Source: Phycisphaerae bacterium
GTDB lineage: Bacteria; Planctomycetota; Phycisphaerae; SM23-33
DNA length: 64,000 nucleotides
Assembly (NCBI GenBank): GCA_018335035.1
Contig: JAGXKT010000006.1
Coordinates: forward strand, 56,844-120,843
Direction of reading: 5' to 3'
Shown here: positions 17,692 through 26,385 of the stretch, in pieces
Position numbering within the stretch: the first letter of the stretch is position 1
Layout of the letters: the number at the start of each line of letters is the position of its first letter
Notes under the pieces: generated by a model
Told to the model about the DNA's origin: nothing
The model's input: the letters and a program-made list of their open reading frames with translations, nothing else
The model's database searches: none
Made by a program: the position numbers and the translations under genes

Positions 17692-18765
17692 TCAACGTTG
17701 ATAAATCGGGATGTAGCGGTAGGGGGTTCCTAAGACGATTAGCGCCATCGCCGTGCTTTGAGGCCGGCCGCCGCGCCCGCCCGACCAGGATCCGTCGGGC
17801 GCCTGCTTGCCGAGCAGGGCGTCGCGAATTCGCGGATACCAGGCCTCGTAATGCTGATCGCCGGCCTGCACCATCGCCTGGATGCCGTAGTAGTGTCCGT
17901 AGAAGAAGTGATTGCCCTCGAAAAACACACGGTTTTGATCGCGCAGCTCGTTGAGGTATCGCATGCCCGCCTTGACCTGCTCGGCGTCCCGCCGGCCGCA
18001 GAGCTGAAGGGCATACGTCGCCCCGGCACTGCGCGGGAATTGCGGACCGCCGTGGTGCGGTTGATACTTGAACCCGCCCGACTCCTGGTGCCAGCAACTC
18101 GTGGCGTATTCGATGGCCTTGTCGATCGTAACGTCCGGGACGACCACGCCCGCCTGTCGCGCCGAGGCCAGCGCCACGACCTGCGTAACCGTCACGGACA
18201 GATCCGCGTCTTCGGGCGTCGGGTCATACCGCCAGCCGCCCAGGAGGTTCTGGGACCGACGGATGACCATGACGGCCTTGCGCAGCGCCTCGAGGACATC
18301 GTCGTCCTTGTCCGTGTCGGACATGCCCCACACCTCGGACAGCGCCAACGTCGCCAGTCCGTGGGCGTACATGCTGGTGCCAAGATAGCCGTCCGCCGAG
18401 GCCTTGGATTCTGTCAGGAGGAAGTCCAGCGCCTTCGTGAGCTTGTCGCCGTAGGGCCCCTCGCCGGGGAAATGGGCCTTGACCATGAACGCCATCAACC
18501 CCAGCGCCGTATCGGCCACGGCGTACTGATCCTCGCGCGACCACGATCCGTTAGGGTTCTGCGTTGCGGCGAGATACTCCAAACCGCGGTCGATCGCCGT
18601 CTGCGTGCGCTCGGTCAGCTCGGGGGCTTCGTCCAGGTCGTCTTCACTGACCGGCGCCGCGGCGTCGGTTTGGGCGCCGATCGGCACGGCGAGGCCCAAC
18701 GTGCCGAGCAGCACCACGAGCCCACCCGTCCATCGCAGCCGGGCCGGTACATGTTTGTGTGTCAT
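17692..18765 (-). CDS. Secreted alpha/alpha-toroid (prenyltransferase-repeat) protein
   Basis: A signal peptide (LRWTGGLVVLLGTLGLAVPIGAQ) precedes a 325-residue toroid of prenyltransferase/squalene-oxidase repeats, with QNPNGSWS, SQNLLGGWRYDP and KQAPDGSWSGGRGG motifs. It lacks a DxDD acid and protein-prenyltransferase zinc ligands. It is exported, so it is unlikely to be a terpene enzyme. Proteins like this commonly accompany planctomycete MoxR/VWA operons, from my knowledge of such genomes. It lies 36 bp upstream of the thioredoxin-fold gene and 27 bp downstream of the coiled-coil gene in the same operon. Confidence 0.82.
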   Translation of the reverse strand: MTHKHVPARLRWTGGLVVLLGTLGLAVPIGAQTDAAAPVSEDDLDEAPELTERTQTAIDRGLEYLAATQNPNGSWSREDQYAVADTALGLMAFMVKAHFPGEGPYGDKLTKALDFLLTESKASADGYLGTSMYAHGLATLALSEVWGMSDTDKDDDVLEALRKAVMVIRRSQNLLGGWRYDPTPEDADLSVTVTQVVALASARQAGVVVPDVTIDKAIEYATSCWHQESGGFKYQPHHGGPQFPRSAGATYALQLCGRRDAEQVKAGMRYLNELRDQNRVFFEGNHFFYGHYYGIQAMVQAGDQHYEAWYPRIRDALLGKQAPDGSWSGGRGGRPQSTAMALIVLGTPYRYIPIYQR

Positions 18766-18792
18766 GTCGTCGTCTTCCTTCCGCCGGGGCCG

Positions 18793-21768
18793 CTACTCGC
18801 TGAGCCGTTCGAAGTACACACGCAGCACGTCGCGATATTCCAGGGGCAGTTCGCGGGCGAAGTTCTGGTTCAGCGCCGCACGATCGCGCCGGCCCAGGAT
18901 GCGCCATTCGGTTCGCCCGCCGGAGGAGAACTCGCCCTCGATCGCTTCCCTGGCGAAGGCGTGTTCGGCTTCCATGGTCAGCAGCGGCGGCATGATCTGC
19001 GGTATGGCCATCGCCATGGTCTCCGTGAGCTTCTTGGGCATCTCGAAGTTTTCCAGCGCCAATTCCAGCAGAAGCTGACGCAAATACTTCTCGGCAAGCT
19101 GCTGGTGGCGAATCGCCTGGTCGCGCTGCGGCTTGCGGAGCGTGTCGCGCGCCGAGCCCATTTCCGACTCGGCCTGCGTCAGCAGCGGCATCTCCTCGCC
19201 GCCGAGCGCGAGGGCGAGTTCCGCGATGCTCCGCGCCTCCTGCCGCAACCCTTCCTGCGGGTCGGCGAATTTCGGCAAGGCGGTCTCCGTCCTCGTGGCG
19301 CGGGTCTTGCGGCGCAGCGACCGCTGCTGCGCCGAGAGCACGAGGATGCGCGTCAGCAACGCCAGTTCCTCCGGTGGCTCGGACATCAGCGACAACAACG
19401 GGACCCGGTCCAGGGCTTCCAAGGCGGCCAGCAACTGCTCCAGCGCTCGCGTCAGGGCCTCTTCGGCCAGCGCCATGTGCCGCAGGGCCTCGTCGCGGTC
19501 TTTGGCGTTGAGGCCCGCGATCGCCAGTTTCATCTCGGCCGCGGCCTTGGCGTAGTCCTTCTGCCCCACGGGGAACAGCTCCGAGAAGATGACGGCCTCG
19601 GACCGCAGGATGTCCTGTTCGCCGGCGAGCTCGCCGAACAGGGCGATCCTGGCGGACTGGGTCTCCATGCGCAGCTCGATCTGCCGCTGGAGCAGGTCCA
19701 GGGCGTCGGCGTTGAGTTGCTTGAGGAACTCGATCCACTCGGCCAGGAAGTCGAATTCCTTCGCCAGGCGTCGCACCTCGGCCTGGGCGTCGCGGAGGGC
19801 GTCTGCGGCGTCTTTCTGGTGCGGAAGCGCCGGCGTGCCCCGACCGCCGGACAGGTGCGTCCGGGCCGAGGACATGGCTGTCTTCGCCGTGTCCAGAAGC
19901 CCGCCCAGCGCGGTCAGTCGCGGATCGCCGGCGAGGATGTCCTTGACTTCCGTCACGGCGATCGACAGCGTCTGCTGGGGCTTGGCCAGCGGCGTGACGC
20001 GCGGCGCCTCGTCGCCGGCGCCTTGGGTTCGCGTGCGGAGCTGGCGTTGCTCGGCCTCCAGGTCGGCCAGGTACTGCGCGAAGACCTCGAGGTCCTTGAC
20101 GGCCTGGAGCAGGCGCCACAGCCGCTCCAGCGCCGCGACCTCCTGCTCGGCCGTTTCCCGCGCCTTGCCGAGCCAGTGCAGCGCCTGGTCCTGATGCGGC
20201 AGACCCTCGGCGGGGGCGTTGTCCTTCAGCGGGCCCGTCGCCTTGCGCATGAAGCTCGAGGCCAGGCCCAGTTGCCGGCAGACCGTCGGCACGAACTTGC
20301 TGGGGGTCTCGAGTTCGTCGTTGTCCCGCGTGATCCGCGCGCTGAACGTGTCGGTCTCCGTGGCGAGGTGGTCCTGCGGCACGGCGAGATGGCGCGACGC
20401 GCCGGCGGTGATGCTCGTCTGTTCGGCCTCGTCGCGCAACTCCTGCTGGTGCTCGATCAGGCCCGTGATGTACTCCAGCCGCCGCTGGGCCTCCTGCAGG
20501 CGGCGGAACACGATGTCCAAATGCATCGCCGCCTCGATCCGCTGCTGAAGGCCGAGAATCGCCTTGTGCAGCGATGCCTCCGCCGCCATCTGCGCCTTCG
20601 CGGTCGCGTCGGCGTCCGCCGCGTCGATGGCGCCGACCGCCGTGTCCATCCGGGCGCTCGCGCCCGTCACCAGTTCCTCAACGGATACCGGGTCGCTCAT
20701 CGCGGTTTCCAGTCCCGTGGCCGCGAACACCTCCGCCGCCAACTCGAGCTGCTCTTCCAGAATCGGCGGCAGCAGGACGCGGTCGGTGCGGCGGCGCAGG
20801 GCGACCTGTCGGCGTGCGGCGTCTGCCTTGCGGCTGCCGAGGGTCGTCGCGTCCCACCGGCTGATTCGGTCGCGCAGCTCGCGTTGGTCGCCGCGCAGGG
20901 CCTGCAGGGCGTTTCGGGCCCGCACCAGCGCCTTGAGTTCGGCGCCGGGACGAATCCGGAACTCCGCCTTCATGATGGCCATCAGCGCCGCGTGCTGCTT
21001 GCTCAGCGCGGCCGTCGGGGCGTTTTGTTCGAGATCGTCGGCCGCGGCGTGAAGGGATGTCTCGACCCGCTCATCGCGCAACATGGAGACGACCCGCGAC
21101 AGACGCACCGTCGCCAACGCATCGGTCTGGTAGTCGCGGACCTCCGCCAACTTCGCCAGCAGCACGTTGAGCCAGTCGGCGATTTCCCGCTGCCGTTGGA
21201 CCAACGCTGTGGCCTCGGCGCCGGGCAGGTCCTCGTCGGCGTCCATCGTCGCGACGTGCAGCGCCTCCTGCTTGACGAGCACCTCGTGCAACTCCGTTCC
21301 GAAGACTTCCGTGGCGTACTTGACGCCGAGGCGGAGCATGATGCCGCCGATCTCGCGGGCGGCCAGGTCGATGAGCCCCTCGGCCTGGACCAGGTGCTTG
21401 CGGCTGTTCGGTCCGGCCGCCGCCTGGCGCAGCTTCTGAGCCGCCGTGTGCACGTGCTGGTCGCTGACGAGCTGGACGCGTTTGGTGATGCGGTCCAGCT
21501 CCGTCCGGGCGGTATCCTCCAGCATCCCGTTGGACTTCAGATCGCGCATCAGGCCCTCGATGCCCACGGTAAGCTGCTCGAGCCGCTGGCGGACGAGGTC
21601 CTGTCGGACGGCTTCGAGAATCGCGGTCTGGGCGTCCGGCTCGCCGGCGCGGACGCCGGCGGGCGAGCCCGTCGCGGCCGCCGTCATGGCGCTCAGCAGC
21701 CACAGCAGCCCTCGCCGACGGCACCGGTCGCGGCGCCGAACGGGTTGCCGCCGAGGGCGACAGGTCAT
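18793..21768 (-). CDS. Large secreted coiled-coil protein
   Basis: I chose ATG 21768 (991 residues): CGAGGT lies seven bases upstream, and the Arg-rich start followed by a hydrophobic run and an AGEP site makes a plausible export signal. An ATG at 21930 overlaps the upstream stop and could be coupled, but would put about 70 basic residues ahead of the signal. The rest is almost entirely helical, rich in Glu, Arg, Leu and Gln, with heptad-like spacing and repeated segments such as LRDEAEQ and LDTAKTAMSSA. No domain was recognised. A scaffold or tether of the envelope complex encoded by the operon is one possibility. Confidence 0.75.
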   Translation of the reverse strand: MTCRPRRQPVRRRDRCRRRGLLWLLSAMTAAATGSPAGVRAGEPDAQTAILEAVRQDLVRQRLEQLTVGIEGLMRDLKSNGMLEDTARTELDRITKRVQLVSDQHVHTAAQKLRQAAAGPNSRKHLVQAEGLIDLAAREIGGIMLRLGVKYATEVFGTELHEVLVKQEALHVATMDADEDLPGAEATALVQRQREIADWLNVLLAKLAEVRDYQTDALATVRLSRVVSMLRDERVETSLHAAADDLEQNAPTAALSKQHAALMAIMKAEFRIRPGAELKALVRARNALQALRGDQRELRDRISRWDATTLGSRKADAARRQVALRRRTDRVLLPPILEEQLELAAEVFAATGLETAMSDPVSVEELVTGASARMDTAVGAIDAADADATAKAQMAAEASLHKAILGLQQRIEAAMHLDIVFRRLQEAQRRLEYITGLIEHQQELRDEAEQTSITAGASRHLAVPQDHLATETDTFSARITRDNDELETPSKFVPTVCRQLGLASSFMRKATGPLKDNAPAEGLPHQDQALHWLGKARETAEQEVAALERLWRLLQAVKDLEVFAQYLADLEAEQRQLRTRTQGAGDEAPRVTPLAKPQQTLSIAVTEVKDILAGDPRLTALGGLLDTAKTAMSSARTHLSGGRGTPALPHQKDAADALRDAQAEVRRLAKEFDFLAEWIEFLKQLNADALDLLQRQIELRMETQSARIALFGELAGEQDILRSEAVIFSELFPVGQKDYAKAAAEMKLAIAGLNAKDRDEALRHMALAEEALTRALEQLLAALEALDRVPLLSLMSEPPEELALLTRILVLSAQQRSLRRKTRATRTETALPKFADPQEGLRQEARSIAELALALGGEEMPLLTQAESEMGSARDTLRKPQRDQAIRHQQLAEKYLRQLLLELALENFEMPKKLTETMAMAIPQIMPPLLTMEAEHAFAREAIEGEFSSGGRTEWRILGRRDRAALNQNFARELPLEYRDVLRVYFERLSE

Positions 21769-21922
21769 CCCGAAACCTCGGTTTGGGCGGCGAGCGGGGC
21801 TTCGTCCGCCCGGCGGCGTCGCGAAGACGCGACGAATCGCCTGGATTGGAGATCGTCTTCGCGTCGTGCCGGATGGCACACATGCCGCGTTCCGGCCGGC
21901 GAGACAGGTTCTGGGATGCGGG

Positions 21923-23632
21923 CTAGTCATCGCTCGGTTCTCCGGGGCGCGCGGGCGCTGCGGCGTGACCGGCCGATGCCGTCATGCCTCTGACTTTCTC
22001 GGACGCGACGCGTTCCTGTCGGTAGACCGGGCGCAACTGGCCGATCAGCTCGCGCCGCCGCCGCTGGATGTGGGCCAGGTACTCCTTGCTTGAGAGAATC
22101 TGCACCCGGCGCGGCTTGGACAGGGCGCGATGCGGGCCGCTGCTTGCGGGGTAGGCGTCACAGACCTCGATGTGGTAGCGGACGGTGTCGCCTTCCTTGA
22201 GCCCGTCGATCAGGTCCGTCAGCTTCCGCTCGAAGGTTCGGCTGAGATGCGTATTGGACTGATCGCCATCGAGGTCGAGCGGCTCGCGTACGGCGGCGCC
22301 GTCGTTGCGATGGTAGATCAGCGTCGCGGCGTGGATGCCGTAGTCGTCGCGGGCATCGTACGTGACGGTCAGGGTCTTGGCCAGTGTCGCCTTCTCGTTC
22401 TGCGCCGGGTAGGCGATCCGCACGGCCGGACCGTGGTCCACCAGGACCTGCAAGTAGTGCTTGGGGCCCTCGTAGTGGAAGTCCTTGTGCCGGCGGTCCG
22501 CCCAGAGGAACCGGTACGCGCAGGAGGCGCGAGCCGCGGCTTCGGCCGTGACGGTCCGCCCGTCGGCGCTGCACGTCATCGCAATGCGCGTCGGCGTTCC
22601 CGCCTCCAGGAGGACTTGCGGATCGGCGACGGGCTTGTCCAGCGTCAGCGTCCAGCGAATGGTCGACTGCTCCGGCACGTTGAGCGTCAGCGAAAGCCGG
22701 TCTTCGGGCTCCGTGTTCGTGTAGTCGGGCGGCGTGACGCGGACGGTCGCGTCGACGACGCGCGGCGCCGAGACCACGCGAACCTCGTAACGGTCCGAGC
22801 GGTCGTCGCCCAGTTCAAACGCGTACTCGAAGCCCTGGTACACCTCGCGGAAGTGATACTCGAAACGTCCGTCGGCGTCCGGACGGACCTCCAGCTCTTC
22901 CCAGTCGCGCCCCTCGCCGCGGACACGCAGCACGCCGGTGTCCGGGCGGACGCCTTCGGACCGCGCCGCGAGCGTCAGCTCGCCCCCTTCGGGTACCAGA
23001 ACGTCGCGCGTGACCATGACGACGGTTGTGTTCGTCGGGTAGGACGCCGTCGACAGGGGGGTGACCATGCGCCGGGCGAACGCCCACATGAGCTGCGGCT
23101 GCCAGACGCTCAGCGCGACGTACGCCGCCAGCACGACCGCCACGGCCGCGAGGCCCGGCCGCAGGTGCCTGACCGGAGCGATCCGTCCGAAGTTGAGCGG
23201 GCGGCTTGTTTCGACGGCCTGCTGCCGCACGTGATCCTTGAGTTGCTGCGAGGTGCCGGGCTGGGGCGGCGCGTCGGTGAAGTCCACGTAGGAGACCAGC
23301 AAGCTGTTGAGGTCCGGGTACTGGCGTTCGACATCCAACCCGACTCTCCTGGGGTGATAGCGACACAACCGGCGCCACCCGCGGACGTACGCTTGCCAGA
23401 GACCCAGGGCGCACAGGCCCGCCAGCAGGACGGACCGGACCGGACCGGGCAGGTCGATCAGCCAGTCCAGCGGCAGAACGACCAGCGCCACACCCGCCGG
23501 CCAGGCCAGCAGGTGACCGGCGCCGTGGGCGAGATGGCATAGCTGCTTAGACGCCCAGGCCCACCGCAGCTTTCCGTGCAGGGGGCGGTCGTCGATGCGG
23601 CTCGGCTCGGGTTGTGCTGCCTGTGTTGCCAT
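21923..23632 (-). CDS. DUF4175-like membrane protein
   Basis: I chose ATG 23632 (MATQAAQPEP), giving 569 residues. The open frame continues upstream but overlaps the previous gene and loses protein character. Two hydrophobic segments near residues 40-80 and one near 150-170 anchor a long beta-rich part with immunoglobulin-like features (VPEGGELTLAARS, VTPPDYTNTEPEDRLSL). The C-terminus is a basic helix. The pattern of helices followed by a large extracytoplasmic domain, next to VWA proteins, fits DUF4175-type proteins, but this assignment is tentative. It sits 50 bp downstream of the VWA/amidotransferase-like gene. Confidence 0.72.
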   Translation of the reverse strand: MATQAAQPEPSRIDDRPLHGKLRWAWASKQLCHLAHGAGHLLAWPAGVALVVLPLDWLIDLPGPVRSVLLAGLCALGLWQAYVRGWRRLCRYHPRRVGLDVERQYPDLNSLLVSYVDFTDAPPQPGTSQQLKDHVRQQAVETSRPLNFGRIAPVRHLRPGLAAVAVVLAAYVALSVWQPQLMWAFARRMVTPLSTASYPTNTTVVMVTRDVLVPEGGELTLAARSEGVRPDTGVLRVRGEGRDWEELEVRPDADGRFEYHFREVYQGFEYAFELGDDRSDRYEVRVVSAPRVVDATVRVTPPDYTNTEPEDRLSLTLNVPEQSTIRWTLTLDKPVADPQVLLEAGTPTRIAMTCSADGRTVTAEAAARASCAYRFLWADRRHKDFHYEGPKHYLQVLVDHGPAVRIAYPAQNEKATLAKTLTVTYDARDDYGIHAATLIYHRNDGAAVREPLDLDGDQSNTHLSRTFERKLTDLIDGLKEGDTVRYHIEVCDAYPASSGPHRALSKPRRVQILSSKEYLAHIQRRRRELIGQLRPVYRQERVASEKVRGMTASAGHAAAPARPGEPSDD

Positions 23633-23682
23633 GATCTCATGCCCGCAGCCGGCGGGGGACGTTCTCCGCGGCCCGTCGGCGG

Positions 23683-26385
23683 TTAGGCCAGGTCGCTCCT
23701 GCGCCGCAGGAACCACTCCACGCCGGTCAGCAGGATGAAGGCCACTGCCATCGGCCACGTGTCCCACAGCGACATCTGCCGGATGTACGTTGACTGAATT
23801 CGTTGCTGGTCCAACAGGGCGGGAAGCGCCGCAAACTCGGGAATCGACAAACACTGCCCGTTGGAAACGGACGCGATCCGCTCCAGGTTGTCCTGCTGGA
23901 CGGCCGTGACCTTCAGTTCCTGCTCAAATGCACTGACGTGGAACTCGGCCGTGTTGGCGACGGGCTGCTGCCGCTTGCCGACGGTCACCTCGTAGCGACC
24001 GTCCTGCCTGGGCGTGAAGTGCCCCGCGAACAGTCCCGGTCGCCCGGGTTGGGATTCGAGCTGCACGGCAACCGGCTCGCTCATGTCGTCGTCCGGGCGC
24101 CGCACGAAGACCTCGTAGGACGGGGCGATCGTCGGATTGAAGCTTTCGTCCATCACGTTGGCCAGCAGCTTGACGCGCTGTCCGCGGCGATACGCCACGC
24201 GGTCCGTTTCCAGGATGATGCGTCGGTTCTCGCCGAGCAGGCGCGAGAGGGTGAGGAACTGTATCGTCTGCGACCACAGCCGCCAGTGGTACTTGTCGCC
24301 GGTTTTGTACCGAAGACGCCACAGACGGTCGGTTGCGATGAACAGGGACTTGCCTGCACCGTATCGCTGCCAGGCGATTATGGGCGTGCGGATGTTCTGC
24401 GGACCGATGTCGGACAACTCGGCGAGCACGACGGCGCCCGGCTTGGCCGACGTGACCGGCGGGACGCGCCCCAGGTTCTTGATCCGCGCCCAGAGCACGT
24501 CGTCCTTCCGCGCCGAGTCCGACAGCGACATCACCATGCTGTAGCGCCCGTCCGGCGTGACGACGGGGTGGGCGTCCTTGCCGACCTTGTCCCACGTCTG
24601 CCCGCCGGTGAACGTCACCGGGAGCATCTCCGCCAGCGGCGTGCCGCCGTACTCGGTCGGCGTGTGCCGCCGTCCGGCAAGAACGAGCAGCGAGCCGCCT
24701 TGCTCGCGGACCACGCGGTCCAACAGGTCCAGTTCCTCCGGCCGGAAGAAGTCCTTGCTGACGTCCCCGAGGATGACCAGGTCGAAGTCAAACGCCTCCT
24801 CGGGCTCGGAAGGAAAGCGCGCCAAATAGCTTCGGGAGCTTCGAGCCAGTTCCGGACGGGCGCGCGAGGAAATGAACTTGACGTTCAGTCGCGGGTCGCG
24901 CAGGAGGATGGCTCGCAGATAGCGGTATTCCCACCGCGCGCTGCCCTCGATGTAGAGGACGTCGATTTTCTCGTCGACCACACGGAGCGATCGCGTGAGG
25001 CGGTTGTTGCGATCGGTCGCTTCGTTCTCGACCGGTTCCAGGGCGATCTCGAGCGTGGCTCGCCCCTCGCGGGCGCGCTTGACCTCGAAGGCGATGTCCT
25101 CGAACTGCGCCTTGCCGGTCAGCAGGACCGACTCCCGCGCGACGCGCTGCCCGTCCAGCCGAGCCGTCAGATACGTCTGCCGATTCTCATACCCGTGCGA
25201 GCGGATTTGAACGCGCACCGGGACCGTGTCGCCCTCGAACGCCACTTCCTGCACGATCACGCTGTCGATCGCGATGTCATCGGCGTCGGGCAGCCCGACC
25301 ACGAGCGGAAAGATGGGAATGCCGCGCTGCCCCATGCGGCGGGCCACCTCGATGGCGCTGTCCCCCCCGGTGTCGGCGCCGTCCGTGACCACGACCACGC
25401 CCGCCACCGCCCCGGCGTGGTCGTTGACGGCCTGCTCGATCGCCGCGGCGAGGTTCGTCGCGTTGCCCTCGGCCTCAAGAGCCGCCAGCTCGGGCAGGGC
25501 CGTCTCATTGCGACCGATCCGCTCGAGCTGTTCGGCGAACCGGTAGTAGTACACGTCGTAGGCGTCGCGCATCCGGTCGGCGTAGTTCCGCTCCGGGTTG
25601 GACAGCAGGTCCTGTGCCAGCTTCAATCGCGATACCGTCGCCAGTTGCTTTCTGTCCGGCAACGTCAGCCCGGTCGGCGAGGGACCCACCTGCCGCGCCA
25701 CGCGCCGCAGACGGTTGTGCAGGTCCGCCTGCTGTCTTGCCAGGGTCATCCAGTCCTCGGCGTCTGCCGGGCGCGACCGCCCCAGGTTCGCCTGCCGTTC
25801 GGCGATCCGGTCGAGCTGTTGCAGGGGCCGCTGCGACCGGTCGGCGGCCTTCGGCAGATCGGCCAGAAGCTTCCGTGCCGCTCGCACGGCCTGCTCGGCG
25901 TCCTGCTGCCTTTGGGCGGCGTCGTCCGCACGACCGTCCGCCCACGAGCGCTCGGCGGCTCGCATCGCCGCCTTGGCGCGGACGAGCTCGCGATGGACCT
26001 CGCCCGTGGCGAACGGCAGCGCCCCGGTCGCCAGGGCGGCGTCCACGATGTCCGCCTCGCGCTTGCGCGTGTCCTGCACGCTCATGCTCTTGGACCCGTC
26101 CGCGAGCACCAGAAGCTTCCGTCGCGTCTCGGTCGTGTCGGTCACGCCGATGGTGGGCTGCAGGAGGATCGCGACCAGGGCGAGCAGTACCAACGCGCGG
26201 AGCACGCCGAGAGCGACGCGCATCGGGCGCCCGAGGCGCTTCTGACGGCGATACAGCAGGATCGCACCGATGACACAAGCGGCCACCAGGCCCAGCGCGA
26301 TGACGCCGGGCCAGCCGCGGGCAAACCACAGTCCGCCGCGCCCGTCGGCGCCCAGCCAGTCGGTGATCGTGCCCAGCGGGCTCAT
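23683..26385 (-). CDS. VWA and glutamine-amidotransferase-like membrane protein
   Basis: This 900-residue protein starts at ATG 26385, which overlaps the preceding stop (ATGA). Two helices lie at about residues 28-46 and 58-78, then a VWA-like domain with a metal-site DGSKS (96-100) and VVVTDGADTGGDS. A later segment (GGSLLVLAGRRHTPTEYGG) resembles the class I amidotransferase-like fold found in such proteins, without a clear catalytic Cys. A final helix lies at about 875-892, before a basic tail. It is a probable partner of the BatA-like protein encoded just upstream, both exposing large domains outside the membrane. Confidence 0.85.
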   Translation of the reverse strand: MSPLGTITDWLGADGRGGLWFARGWPGVIALGLVAACVIGAILLYRRQKRLGRPMRVALGVLRALVLLALVAILLQPTIGVTDTTETRRKLLVLADGSKSMSVQDTRKREADIVDAALATGALPFATGEVHRELVRAKAAMRAAERSWADGRADDAAQRQQDAEQAVRAARKLLADLPKAADRSQRPLQQLDRIAERQANLGRSRPADAEDWMTLARQQADLHNRLRRVARQVGPSPTGLTLPDRKQLATVSRLKLAQDLLSNPERNYADRMRDAYDVYYYRFAEQLERIGRNETALPELAALEAEGNATNLAAAIEQAVNDHAGAVAGVVVVTDGADTGGDSAIEVARRMGQRGIPIFPLVVGLPDADDIAIDSVIVQEVAFEGDTVPVRVQIRSHGYENRQTYLTARLDGQRVARESVLLTGKAQFEDIAFEVKRAREGRATLEIALEPVENEATDRNNRLTRSLRVVDEKIDVLYIEGSARWEYRYLRAILLRDPRLNVKFISSRARPELARSSRSYLARFPSEPEEAFDFDLVILGDVSKDFFRPEELDLLDRVVREQGGSLLVLAGRRHTPTEYGGTPLAEMLPVTFTGGQTWDKVGKDAHPVVTPDGRYSMVMSLSDSARKDDVLWARIKNLGRVPPVTSAKPGAVVLAELSDIGPQNIRTPIIAWQRYGAGKSLFIATDRLWRLRYKTGDKYHWRLWSQTIQFLTLSRLLGENRRIILETDRVAYRRGQRVKLLANVMDESFNPTIAPSYEVFVRRPDDDMSEPVAVQLESQPGRPGLFAGHFTPRQDGRYEVTVGKRQQPVANTAEFHVSAFEQELKVTAVQQDNLERIASVSNGQCLSIPEFAALPALLDQQRIQSTYIRQMSLWDTWPMAVAFILLTGVEWFLRRRSDLA

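Noticed and set aside
17758..21993. 1411-residue plus-strand frame opposite the toroid and coiled-coil genes
   Set aside because: It is a long shadow frame caused by the codon bias of the minus-strand genes; its translation shows no domain or signal.
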